Shown: one piece after another, positions 34,406 through 42,837 of the stretch
Layout of the letters: every line of letters begins with the position of its first letter
How positions within the stretch are numbered: position 1 is the stretch's first letter
Assembly (NCBI GenBank): GCA_029262295.1
Contig: JAJCZR010000069.1
Coordinates: 1 to 47,737 of the forward strand
DNA from: Deltaproteobacteria bacterium
Lineage (GTDB): Bacteria > Desulfobacterota_D > UBA1144 > Nemesobacterales > Nemesobacteraceae
DNA: 47,737 bases
Direction: 5' to 3'
Position numbers and translations under genes: made by a program
Notes under the pieces: generated by a model
The model's database searches: none
The model's input: only the letters and a program-made list of their open reading frames with translations
Told to the model about the DNA's origin: nothing

Positions 34406-34699
34406 TTCTATTTTCCTCAATCAGTATTTTTCTACATAAATTTATAAATCATGCTTCTATATTTATATTGTTTCATATCTTATGTTGCATTGTCAACAAT
34501 ATGTTTAATTATTTACGATTTCAATTCTGTATTTATAGCAAATTTGTCATAGAGAGCTACCCTTGACATAGGTTCCCTTGCGGTTTATTTTAGAGTTAAA
34601 TAATTCCAACTAAGGTGGGTATAGATTTTCCTGTTTTTCTTTCTTTTCTGAGTTTCAGGCCAGCTTTGTTTATTTTAGTCTGATTCTTAATCTTAATTT
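34406..34699. other. Divergent intergenic region before trpA
   Basis: 294 bp with no gene seen. It holds the lysozyme-gene 5' region and a sigma70-type promoter at 34563-34591 facing trpA. I see no attenuator-like run of Trp codons. Confidence 0.5.
34563..34591 (+). promoter_or_regulatory. Promoter facing trpA
   Basis: A perfect TTGACA (34563-34568), 17 nt, then TATTTT (34586-34591). It would give trpA its own transcript with a leader of about 100 nt. A second, weaker -10 (TAATCT, 34688-34693) lies 6 nt before the ATG. Confidence 0.55.
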
Positions 34700-35491
34700 A
34701 TGAGTAGAATTGATAAAAAGTTTGTAGAGTTAAAAGAGCAGAATAAAGCTGCCCTTGTCTGCTACATCACTGCCGGTGATCCCGATATAAATTCCACAAA
34801 AGATATTGTTTATAATCTTGAAAAAAGTGGAGCAGATATAATTGAACTCGGTATTCCTTTCTCGGATCCCATGGCAGATGGGCCAACTATTCAGCTCGCA
34901 TCAGAAAGGGCTCTTGCAAAAGGCACTTCATTAAAAGATGTTTTGGACTCTGTTGCTGAGATACGAAATAATTCTGATATTCCAATAATACTGTTTGGAT
35001 ATTACAATCCGTTCTTAGCTTATGGACTTGAGCAGTTTTGCAAAGATGCAAGATCAGCCGGAGCAGATGGGGTATTGGTTGTCGATCTTCCCCCTGAAGA
35101 ATCTTCTGAATTTAAGGATGTATTGGAAGAACATGGTTTAAACCTTATTTTCCTTCTTGCCCCCACAAGTGATAAAGAAAGGATAGAACTTGTTTCTAAA
35201 AATGGCTCCGGGTTTATATACTTGGTGTCGGTTACAGGGGTTACAGGTGCAAGGCCGGATATGAATTATTCACTTGAAGAACTTACAGTTGAAATAAAGA
35301 AAATATCAAAACTTCCTGTTGGCATTGGTTTTGGAGTATCATCTGCTGCACAGGCAAAAGAGATTGCATCATTTTCTGATGCTGTGATAGTGGGAAGTGC
35401 TCTAATAAAAATCATTGAAAATTGTAACGATGATCTCGCAGGCAAACTGTCTGATTTTGTAAATGGTCTTAGCGAGGCATGTTACAGGTAA
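34700..35491 (+). CDS. trpA: Tryptophan synthase alpha chain
   Basis: 263 residues. The signature IIELGIPFSDPMADGPTIQ gives the catalytic Glu and Asp. YLVSVTGVTGARP and VGIGFGVSSAAQA are the phosphate-binding loops. It cleaves indole-3-glycerol phosphate and channels indole to TrpB. It is separated from trpB by a lysozyme and lipoprotein pair on the other strand and has its own promoter, so subunit balance cannot come from one transcript. It ends 9 nt before the DHH gene. Confidence 0.97.
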   Translation: MSRIDKKFVELKEQNKAALVCYITAGDPDINSTKDIVYNLEKSGADIIELGIPFSDPMADGPTIQLASERALAKGTSLKDVLDSVAEIRNNSDIPIILFGYYNPFLAYGLEQFCKDARSAGADGVLVVDLPPEESSEFKDVLEEHGLNLIFLLAPTSDKERIELVSKNGSGFIYLVSVTGVTGARPDMNYSLEELTVEIKKISKLPVGIGFGVSSAAQAKEIASFSDAVIVGSALIKIIENCNDDLAGKLSDFVNGLSEACYR

Positions 35492-35500
35492 AATTCAATT

Positions 35501-36829
35501 ATGGGTGAAGAACAAAAAAGATACTTATTTATTGGTGATTTTGATTCGCTTTTGATTGGTCTTTTCTCAAAAAGGGGAGAGGTTATATGGGTAAGCTCCT
35601 GTGAGGAAGCCCTAAATCAAACAGGTATTTTCACACTTATAATAATGGATAATGATGTTTATACTGAAAAAATTTCTTCTGAGCTCAGCTTACATTACCC
35701 GACAAGCCCCTTAATAATTTCAAACGGAAAAGACAAAAGTGAACATTCCGGTTCATTAAGATATGTGAAATTCGAACAGCTAATTGAAAGACAAATAATA
35801 CTTCAGGAAAAGTTGGCAAGAAGAGAGTTGAGAATCAATGATCTTAGAAAAGTGCATGAAGATGCAAAAAAAATGTTAATTCTCGTGCATGACAACCCGG
35901 ATCCGGATTGTATTGCAAGTGCACTGGCGCTTCGCGCCCTTCTAAAAAGAAATAAACAGACTGCTATAATTGGACATATGGGAGAAGAAGTATCAAGACC
36001 CGAAAATGTGGCAATGATTGAGCACCTTGATATAGATTTGAATGTGATCTCACTAGATGATCTAAAGGAATTTGACTCTATTGCTATGGTGGATGTGCAG
36101 CCCCCATTCTTTGGAGGTGCTATTACTGAAGTTGACTCTGTGATCGATCATCACCCACAAGTGGCCCCTTATGAAGCAAAGTTTTCTGAAATAGGGCCTG
36201 ATGAAGGTGCTACTTCAACAATTATGACTTCCTATTTGCGTGCAGCACAAGTGGAAATATCAGAAAGATTATCCACAGCATTACTTTACGGTATTAAAAC
36301 TGACACTGTTACTTTAAACAGGGATGCAAACCCCGGAGATATTGAAGCTTTCACCTACCTTTATCCAATTTCCAACCTTGGTTTGTTAAGAAAAATTGAA
36401 AAAGCAGAAATACCCAGAAAGGAAGTAATGTGGTTTGGAAAAGCACTTGCAGATCACTGGATTGAAGATGATATATTCTTTGTAAATTTAGGAAGAATTG
36501 ATAGAGAATATCTTATTCCAAAAATGGCCGATTTTGGTATGCAGGTAAAAGGAATGGAGTGGTCTGTGGCATTTGGAATAGTTTCAAAATCTCATTTGGT
36601 AATATCTGTAAGAAATGTTGGACATGTGAAAAGTGCAGGAAGAGTTGTCGCTGATCTTTTTAAGGAGATTGGAAGCGCAGGTGGGCACAGATCTTCGGCA
36701 AAGGCTGTGATTCCCTTAAATAAAGTAAGAAAAGAGATTGGGAAGGGTTCACAGGAACACATTAAAAAATGGGTAACAAAGCTATTTAAAAATGCAGTTG
36801 CCGAAAAATCTGAAAACGGAAAGAGTTAG
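35501..36829 (+). CDS. DHH-family phosphoesterase with N-terminal extension
   Basis: 442 residues. Residues 1-95 look like a small alpha/beta domain (YLFIGDFDSLLIGLF, LIIMDNDVY) that may be a degenerate nucleotide-binding or receiver-like unit, followed by a helix. The DHH domain runs from about 120: VHDNPDPDCIASALAL, DSIAMVDVQP and VIDHHPQ supply the metal-binding residues. The DHHA1 domain near the end shows GSAGGHRSSAKAVIP. Related enzymes are nanoRNases, pAp phosphatases or cyclic dinucleotide phosphodiesterases; the substrate is not resolved. It starts 9 nt after trpA. Confidence 0.88.
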   Translation: MGEEQKRYLFIGDFDSLLIGLFSKRGEVIWVSSCEEALNQTGIFTLIIMDNDVYTEKISSELSLHYPTSPLIISNGKDKSEHSGSLRYVKFEQLIERQIILQEKLARRELRINDLRKVHEDAKKMLILVHDNPDPDCIASALALRALLKRNKQTAIIGHMGEEVSRPENVAMIEHLDIDLNVISLDDLKEFDSIAMVDVQPPFFGGAITEVDSVIDHHPQVAPYEAKFSEIGPDEGATSTIMTSYLRAAQVEISERLSTALLYGIKTDTVTLNRDANPGDIEAFTYLYPISNLGLLRKIEKAEIPRKEVMWFGKALADHWIEDDIFFVNLGRIDREYLIPKMADFGMQVKGMEWSVAFGIVSKSHLVISVRNVGHVKSAGRVVADLFKEIGSAGGHRSSAKAVIPLNKVRKEIGKGSQEHIKKWVTKLFKNAVAEKSENGKS

Positions 36830-37109
36830 AGATTAATAATTAGTTATTCCTTCTACTACACAACGGTGGAAAAAGGTTAGAATGAGGGTCCAAAAGTTTT
36901 ATCATAAGTTTGTTTGTCTTGATACAAAGATGGAAACAAGCTAGTTGTATCATTAAACCAAATACAAATTTACACTTCCTTAGAGATTGATTCTTTTTTA
37001 TATCCCAGAGTTGTAAAATCAAATCTGTACAAAAAAATGCCGAAATATTTCTATTTATAGTTTTCAAACTTTTTCTAATTTAGTTTAAAAATGTATAATC
37101 CTTTTCCGT
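36830..37109 (+). other. Intergenic region before hisD
   Basis: 280 bp without a gene. It holds a degraded interspersed repeat (36877-36946). TATAAT at 37094-37099 lies 10 nt before the hisD ATG; a good -35 was not found. Confidence 0.5.
36877..36946. repeat. Interspersed repeat, short degraded copy
   Basis: TTAGAATGAGGGTCCAAAA here matches TTTAGATGGGGGTCCAAAA at 8092-8111. After a diverged stretch, TTTGTCTTGATACAAAG and AAACAAGCTAG match TTTTTCTTGATAAAAAG and AAATCAAGGCTG in the long copy. The order and spacing agree, so they appear related. Confidence 0.5.
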
Positions 37110-38399
37110 ATGAAAATTGTAAGAGTTACTTCAAAAAATACAGAAAGAATAATTAAAGGTTTACAAAAAGAAGGTTCTTCCTTTGAGCCAAAACTTATAT
37201 CTGCGACTGAAAAGATCGTTAAGGATGTAAGAAGAAACGGTGACAAAGCACTTTTTAAATACACAAAAAGATTTGATAAGATTTGTCTTAATAAAAAGAA
37301 TGTAAAAGTGTCTGAAAAAGAGTTTGAAGATGCGGAGAGAAAAGTTTCAAAAAGCCTAAAAAAGGATCTGCAAGTTGCTTTAAAAAGAGTGGAGAGTTAC
37401 CAGAAGAAAAAACTACCTAAAGATAAATCTTATAAAGATAGCTTTGGTAATGAACTTGGATGGCTTGTCCGTCCAATTGAAAAGGCTGGTCTTTATGTGC
37501 CCGGGGGAAAAGCCGCCTATCCTTCATCTGTGATTATGACAGCAATTCCTGCAAAAGTTGCAGGAGTGGAAAAAATTTATATTACTACTCCATGTCCAGG
37601 TGGAGAGTTGAATCCTGAAGTGCTGGTTGCAGCGAGGTTATGCGGAGTTGAAGGTGTTTTTAAAGTGGGTGGAGCACAGGCAATATCAGCGCTTGCATTT
37701 GGAACTGAATCAATCCCAAGTGTGGATAAGATAGTTGGCCCCGGAAATATATATGTAACTATCGCCAAGAAACTGGTATTTGGTTTTTGTGATATTGATA
37801 TGATCGCAGGGCCAAGTGAAGTTCTTGTGATTGCAGATGGTTCGTGTCCTGCAAACTGGGTTGCGGCTGATCTTTTATCGCAGGCAGAGCATGATGAGAT
37901 GGCCACTTCCACTTTGGTTACCACTTCACTTGAATATGGAAAAGAAGTAAAAAAAGAGGTAAAAAAGCAGCTTAATCAACTTCAAAGAAAGAAAATTGCT
38001 TCTGAGTCGATTAAGAGTAATGGCAAAGTGTTTGTTGTTGAAAATTTAGATCAGGCATCGCAAATATCAAATGCTGTTGCACCAGAGCATCTTGAGCTTT
38101 GTGTGAAATCACCAAAAAGCCTTATGAAGAAAATAAAACATGCAGGAGCTATCTTTATAGGAAAAATGTCAACTGAACCATTTGGCGATTATGTTGCCGG
38201 GCCGAGTCATGTGCTTCCCACTGGAGGTGCTTCAAGGTTTTCCTCACCACTTAGCGTTTATGATTTCATAAGGATGCCAAGCACTATCTCAATATCAAAT
38301 AAAGGGTTTAAGGCCTTAGGTGATGCAGTAATAAACCTTGCTTATTCAGAAGGACTTGAAGCGCATGCACTCTCTGTGAAAAAACGTCTTGAAGACTAA
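37110..38399 (+). CDS. hisD: Histidinol dehydrogenase
   Basis: 429 residues. The zinc and catalytic residues sit in DLLSQAEHDEMATSTLVT and NAVAPEHLELCVKSP. GGAQAISALAFGTESIP and VDKIVGPGNIYVTIAKK, then DMIAGPSEVLVIAD, are the conserved core. It oxidises histidinol to histidine in two NAD-dependent steps. No Shine-Dalgarno is present. It probably heads a short run with hisC, 81 nt downstream. Confidence 0.96.
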   Translation: MKIVRVTSKNTERIIKGLQKEGSSFEPKLISATEKIVKDVRRNGDKALFKYTKRFDKICLNKKNVKVSEKEFEDAERKVSKSLKKDLQVALKRVESYQKKKLPKDKSYKDSFGNELGWLVRPIEKAGLYVPGGKAAYPSSVIMTAIPAKVAGVEKIYITTPCPGGELNPEVLVAARLCGVEGVFKVGGAQAISALAFGTESIPSVDKIVGPGNIYVTIAKKLVFGFCDIDMIAGPSEVLVIADGSCPANWVAADLLSQAEHDEMATSTLVTTSLEYGKEVKKEVKKQLNQLQRKKIASESIKSNGKVFVVENLDQASQISNAVAPEHLELCVKSPKSLMKKIKHAGAIFIGKMSTEPFGDYVAGPSHVLPTGGASRFSSPLSVYDFIRMPSTISISNKGFKALGDAVINLAYSEGLEAHALSVKKRLED

Positions 38400-38480
38400 A
38401 CTCACTTTAATTCTCAAATTTTTCTAGGTTAAATAAAAACTGGTTGTCTAAAATTATTTTTACATGTGAGATTTATTGTT

Positions 38481-39545
38481 ATGGCTATTAATAAGGATAG
38501 AGTTCTATTAAATATTAAAAAACTTTCTGCATACACAGTGCCAAATATAGAATGTGCTGTGAAGCTTGATGGTAATGAAAGCCCTTATAATCTTGAAGAT
38601 GAGTTGGGTGAGAAGATTCGTAGTGAGCTTCAAAAGGTAGAGTTCAACCGGTACCCCGATCCTAATCTGAACTCAATCAGATCTAAATTTGCTGAAATAT
38701 ACTCTTTTCCAAAAGAAGGGATTTTACTTGGAAATGGTTCTGATGAAATAATCCAGATGCTCATAACTGTGTTTTCAGGAAAATCTGAAACGGTTCTCAT
38801 TCCAAAGCCCACTTTCTCAATGTATAGACTTTCAAGCCTTGCCCAAAATAAAAGTGTTGTAGAATCCAAATTGGATGAGAATTTTGATATTGATCTTGAT
38901 GATTTCAAGAATATGATTTTTGAATATGATCCCGATCTAATTTTCCTTGCCACTCCTAACAATCCAACAGGCAATGCCTTTTCAAGAGAAAAGATTATAG
39001 AAATTATAAACTGCACTGATGCAATAGTTGTAATTGACGAAGCTTATTTTGAGTTTTGCGAGCAGGACTTTCTTTCCACAATAAACAATTTTGATAACCT
39101 TATGGTGCTAAGGACAATGTCTAAGATTGGTTTTGCTTCTATCCGCCTGGGAATGCTTTTTGGTAACCCTGAGCTTGTTTTGGAACTAAATAAAGCTCGT
39201 ATGCCATATAATATTAATTCACTTTCCCAGAGTGTAATGAATGTGGTTTTGGAAAATAAAAAAATTGTTGATGAAAAAATTGGGCTTATTTTAAGTGAAA
39301 GAGAAAATCTAAAAGCTGGTCTTCAAAAAATTTCGGGTCTTGAGGTTTATCCGAGCGATGCCAACTTTTTTCTGGTTAAGACTGAGGATTCGGATTTTCT
39401 TTTTAATGAACTTGTAAAAAAAGATATTCTTATCAGAAATATGAATAACGAAGGAAGGCTCAAAAACTGCATCAGGATTACCGTTGGCACTCCCAAAGAA
39501 AATGAAAAGCTTTTAGGTGCCCTTACCTCCATATTTTCTAACTAA
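38481..39545 (+). CDS. hisC: Histidinol-phosphate aminotransferase
   Basis: 354 residues from the ATG at 38481, the usual HisC length; a GTG at 38466 would add five residues. Fold type I PLP enzyme: VKLDGNESPYNL, LLGNGSDEIIQML, FLATPNNPTGNAF, VIDEAYFEF and the Schiff-base Lys in RTMSKIGFASIRLGML. It transaminates imidazole-acetol phosphate. It lies after hisD. The last 33 bp overlap the 3' end of convergent lnt. Confidence 0.94.
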   Translation: MAINKDRVLLNIKKLSAYTVPNIECAVKLDGNESPYNLEDELGEKIRSELQKVEFNRYPDPNLNSIRSKFAEIYSFPKEGILLGNGSDEIIQMLITVFSGKSETVLIPKPTFSMYRLSSLAQNKSVVESKLDENFDIDLDDFKNMIFEYDPDLIFLATPNNPTGNAFSREKIIEIINCTDAIVVIDEAYFEFCEQDFLSTINNFDNLMVLRTMSKIGFASIRLGMLFGNPELVLELNKARMPYNINSLSQSVMNVVLENKKIVDEKIGLILSERENLKAGLQKISGLEVYPSDANFFLVKTEDSDFLFNELVKKDILIRNMNNEGRLKNCIRITVGTPKENEKLLGALTSIFSN

Positions 39546-41102
39546 ATATCCACCAAATGAATAAAGCACCACTAAGATCAGGCATATCCAGGGGAATATC
39601 TCGCCAACTCTTGCATAAAGCGGCGGCTTTGATTCTATTAAAGCAACTTCTCCCACAAGGTTTTCCTGGGTAAAAATCCCACTTTTTGCTTCTATTTTTC
39701 CTGTCGGGGAAATTATAGTGCTTACCCCACTATTAGTTGATCTTACAAAATAACGCCTGTTTTCCACTGCTCTTGGTATTGAGACCAAAAGATGTTGATA
39801 TGGGGCAAGGCTCTTTCCAAACCATGCGTCATTTGTCATGTTTATAAGGATATTTGCTCCTTTCTTTGTAAACTCCCTTCCAAAATAGGGAAGTATATCT
39901 TCGTAACATATTAGTGTGCCTATTCTTATATTTTTTTCCGGCACTTCCAATATATTAAGGTTCTTTCCGGGAGTAAGATCACCCATCACAGGAATAATAT
40001 TCTTAATGAATTTCAGTTTTGTATTTATCAGAGGGAAGTATTCTCCAAACATAAGGAGCTTAACTTTATTATAAGTGCCAAGGATAAGGCTATTGGAGTC
40101 GGTTAGAAATGCTGTGTTAAACTTTGTGTACTCTGTCTCAAAAGTTTCTCCGTTAAAAACTTCATTGGGGATAAAAGAAAGTCCTCCAATCAGAAAAAAA
40201 GTGTCATTCATTTGCGGCACCACTTTTCTGTTTTCCTGAACTTTGTAATCTTTAAGATAAAGGGGAAACCAATCCTGTATTGCAGTTTCAGGCCACACAA
40301 TAAGATCTGCATCCTCAATCTGCTTTGACATTTCCTGATGCCGTTCGGTTATGAAGAATTCATTTTCGGGATTTTTTTCAAAGAAATCAAAGTTGGCCTG
40401 TACGATTCCTACTTTTATTTTCTTTGATTCTGCCACAATTTTCTGGCTCTCGGCTATCTTCATGTATCCATAAGCAAACAAAATGATAAATATCAAAACT
40501 GAGAGTAAAAGTGCAGGCGCTGGAAATTTTTTTCTGTCTTTAAAAAACCATATCAGATATACAATTGAGATATTTACAAAAACAATCAAAAAGCTTAAAA
40601 GCTTCACACCCAAAAGATCCACAATCTGTATTATTGGAAGATAAAAAGCCTGGGAGTTCCCAATCCCAAACGGGAAGAGTACGGGAAAAAAGTATTCAGC
40701 TGCCACCCATATTGTGCAGATCAGTAATGCATCTTTCATGCATATTTTTTTATTGAGTTTTAACTTTGAGATGAGATAAGCAAATATTCCAAACTGAAGG
40801 GCCGAGTAAAGACAAAATAACGCAATTATTAAAATGCTCGCAGGCAAAGGAAAGCCCCCAAATCTTGCCAGCGTTCCAACAAGCCAGTAAAGAGAGATAA
40901 TATTTGTGAAAAAACCGGTGATCATTCCGAGCCTGAAAGACTCTCTTGGGTTTTTGTCTTTCAACACATATAAAAGCGGAACAAAACATACCCATCCAAA
41001 AATCCCAAACCACTTTGAGAAAAAAGTTATTGCAAAGAGGATTCCTGTGATTGCCGCAAGTGCATTCTCAAATGTTAGATACTTTTTTGGGTTGATTTTC
41101 AT
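39513..41102 (-). CDS. lnt: Apolipoprotein N-acyltransferase
   Basis: 529 residues. About seven N-terminal helices precede a periplasmic nitrilase-like domain with the catalytic triad: Glu272 in LIVWPETAIQDW, Lys in NKVKLLMFGEYFP and Cys in GTLICYEDILP. It adds the third acyl chain to lipoproteins, a diderm hallmark. It follows lgt by 11 nt, so two steps of lipoprotein maturation share an operon. The 3' end overlaps hisC by 33 bp. Confidence 0.95.
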   Translation of the reverse strand: MKINPKKYLTFENALAAITGILFAITFFSKWFGIFGWVCFVPLLYVLKDKNPRESFRLGMITGFFTNIISLYWLVGTLARFGGFPLPASILIIALFCLYSALQFGIFAYLISKLKLNKKICMKDALLICTIWVAAEYFFPVLFPFGIGNSQAFYLPIIQIVDLLGVKLLSFLIVFVNISIVYLIWFFKDRKKFPAPALLLSVLIFIILFAYGYMKIAESQKIVAESKKIKVGIVQANFDFFEKNPENEFFITERHQEMSKQIEDADLIVWPETAIQDWFPLYLKDYKVQENRKVVPQMNDTFFLIGGLSFIPNEVFNGETFETEYTKFNTAFLTDSNSLILGTYNKVKLLMFGEYFPLINTKLKFIKNIIPVMGDLTPGKNLNILEVPEKNIRIGTLICYEDILPYFGREFTKKGANILINMTNDAWFGKSLAPYQHLLVSIPRAVENRRYFVRSTNSGVSTIISPTGKIEAKSGIFTQENLVGEVALIESKPPLYARVGEIFPWICLILVVLYSFGGYLVRKYGGKGT

Positions 41103-41113
41103 TAGTAAAAAAA

Positions 41114-41881
41114 CTAATCGGGATTCTGCGCTTTTTGTTTTGAATAAATACTAAAATATTTATAAAGCCCAACTGCAATAAGTATAATAGCCATCACCTG
41201 TGCAACAGATAAGCCGGGAATAGAGCTTTCGGTTGTATTTCTAATAAACTCAATTAGAAATCGCTCAAGCCCTGAAAGTATAAGATAAATACTAAAGAGC
41301 CATCCGTATGTTTTGTCTTTCTTTCTGATTTTCCATAAGAATAGAAAAACGAAAAACATTATTACAGTTTCATAAATCTGGGTTGGATGTACTGCCACAT
41401 TAGTTGGTGGAAGCCCGTTTGGAAATGAAAGTGCCCATGGCAAATCGGTTGGCACGCCGTAATCATCACCTACAAGCAGGCACCCAATTCTTCCGATTGA
41501 ATATGCAAGTGCAAGTGCAGGAGCAGTGGCATCTCCAACTTTCCAAAGGTTTTGTCCATTTCTTTTAATAACTGCATAAGAAAGTAGCACTGCGCCTATA
41601 AGGCCGCCGTAGTATGTAAGGCCACCCCTTGAGAGAAGATGTGTGATGGGGTTAGCGAAAATCTCGCTCAGGCTTACGTTCTCAAATATATAGAGGAGTT
41701 TTGCCCCAACAATTCCGCCCACCATTGCAGCCAAAAAGATGTTGCCATGTAGATCTTCTGAAAGCCCTTTTGTTTTATACTCTTTCCCTGAAACCCAGTA
41801 GGCAACAAGGAAGGCAAGGGCAACCATAACTCCAAATGATGAAATGCTGAAAGATCCTATTTTAAAAAGTTCTGGATACAT
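41114..41881 (-). CDS. lgt: Prolipoprotein diacylglyceryl transferase
   Basis: 255 residues with seven predicted helices. The signature region reads SIGRIGCLLVGDDYGVPTDLPWALSFP, the variant with a Cys-rich GRxG loop rather than GRxGNFxNGE. An N-terminal GGIVGAKLLYIFEN and SRGGLTYYGGLIG hold the conserved Arg and Tyr-His face, and HPTQIYET follows. It transfers diacylglycerol from phosphatidylglycerol to the lipobox Cys. It starts 3 nt after a 42-residue membrane peptide gene and ends 11 nt before lnt. Confidence 0.95.
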   Translation of the reverse strand: MYPELFKIGSFSISSFGVMVALAFLVAYWVSGKEYKTKGLSEDLHGNIFLAAMVGGIVGAKLLYIFENVSLSEIFANPITHLLSRGGLTYYGGLIGAVLLSYAVIKRNGQNLWKVGDATAPALALAYSIGRIGCLLVGDDYGVPTDLPWALSFPNGLPPTNVAVHPTQIYETVIMFFVFLFLWKIRKKDKTYGWLFSIYLILSGLERFLIEFIRNTTESSIPGLSVAQVMAIILIAVGLYKYFSIYSKQKAQNPD

Positions 41882-41884
41882 AAT

Positions 41885-42013
41885 CTAATTTTCTTTTTTG
41901 AGTTGTTCTATTTTTTCCCGAGCTTTTGATGTGGCCCTCATAAGAAAGAAGATGGAAACAAAAAGCAGAGCACAAAGCGCAATTTGTATTGCAAGGTTTG
42001 TATTAATATTCAT
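41885..42013 (-). CDS. 42-residue single-helix membrane peptide before lgt
   Basis: I found this frame by reading the gap upstream of lgt. It begins MNINTNLAIQIALCALLFVS, continues IFFLMRATSKAREKIEQLKK and ends EN. One hydrophobic helix (about 7-24) is followed by a basic, coiled-coil-prone tail. AAGGA lies 12 nt before the ATG. The stop is 3 nt from the lgt start, so translation should be coupled. The layout recalls small subunit-like proteins such as YajC or CcmD, but I see no clear family match. Function unknown; a role near lipoprotein processing is only a guess from position. Confidence 0.7.
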   Translation of the reverse strand: MNINTNLAIQIALCALLFVSIFFLMRATSKAREKIEQLKKEN

Positions 42014-42151
42014 TTGATTTTAGTTCCTTATAAATAAGTTGATTTGGCCTATTAATGTAAAACAAAAAACATATTTTTTCTATTAATTTATTGTTAGTGT
42101 GCAGATATAAACCTTGAAGTAATAATTTATATCGGTAAATTGATTGCTACT

Positions 42152-42748
42152 ATGCTAACATCCCCTGTGTTAGTTTTAAACAAATTTTTTGTGCCGGTCT
42201 CGGTTACGAGCCTTAAAAGAGCCTTTATCCTTTTATATGGTGGAGTTGCAAAAGCAGTTAATGACGACTATGAAACATTCGATTTTGATTCCTGGTCTGA
42301 AATTAGATCTGTGGATGAAAAGGACTGTATCAAGACTGTTTCAACAATTATCAAAGCGCCAAGGGTTATTATCCTCCTAAGGTACGATGGCTATTACAGA
42401 AGGCAGCCCAGGTTTAACAGAATAAACATTTTTAGAAGAGACAATGATACCTGTCAGTATTGTACAAAAGATTATCTAAAATCTGAGCTTACTCTTGATC
42501 ACGTGGTGCCAAGGTCTTTAGGGGGGAAAAGTACCTGGGAAAATATTGTGTGTTGTTGTGTTAAGTGTAACAGAAAGAAAGGTGGGAGGACTCCGGAACA
42601 GGCAGGCATGAAGCTTCTCGATAAACCTAATAAACCCAAGTGGAGCCTTTTTTCCAATTTTCACATGAGAACTATAAAGTATAAAGAGTGGGAACCATTT
42701 TTAAGTTTTGTTGATATGTCATACTGGAATGTTGAGCTTGAAGACTAA
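42152..42748 (+). CDS. HNH endonuclease family protein
   Basis: 198 residues from the ATG at 42152; the frame opens four codons earlier at TTG. The N-terminal half (SPVLVLNKFFVPVSVTSLKRAF) is the helical part common to this stand-alone HNH group. The HNH core shows two zinc knuckles (CQYC and CVKC) around LDHVVPRSLGGKSTWENIV, the catalytic His-Asn region. Such proteins are widespread chromosomal genes of unknown target, not homing elements. No restriction methylase is nearby. Confidence 0.88.
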   Translation: MLTSPVLVLNKFFVPVSVTSLKRAFILLYGGVAKAVNDDYETFDFDSWSEIRSVDEKDCIKTVSTIIKAPRVIILLRYDGYYRRQPRFNRINIFRRDNDTCQYCTKDYLKSELTLDHVVPRSLGGKSTWENIVCCCVKCNRKKGGRTPEQAGMKLLDKPNKPKWSLFSNFHMRTIKYKEWEPFLSFVDMSYWNVELED

Positions 42749-42837
42749 ACCCTTTTAAATTAAAAAAATTTAATTCAGCCAATTGTTCGATATATTATTT
42801 TATTACTTTTATTTCATTCAAAAACCGAGGTGGAATC

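Noticed and set aside
42152..42748. Homing endonuclease or restriction enzyme for the HNH gene
   Set aside because: No intron, intein or methylase is nearby, and the N-terminal half matches the common stand-alone chromosomal HNH group.
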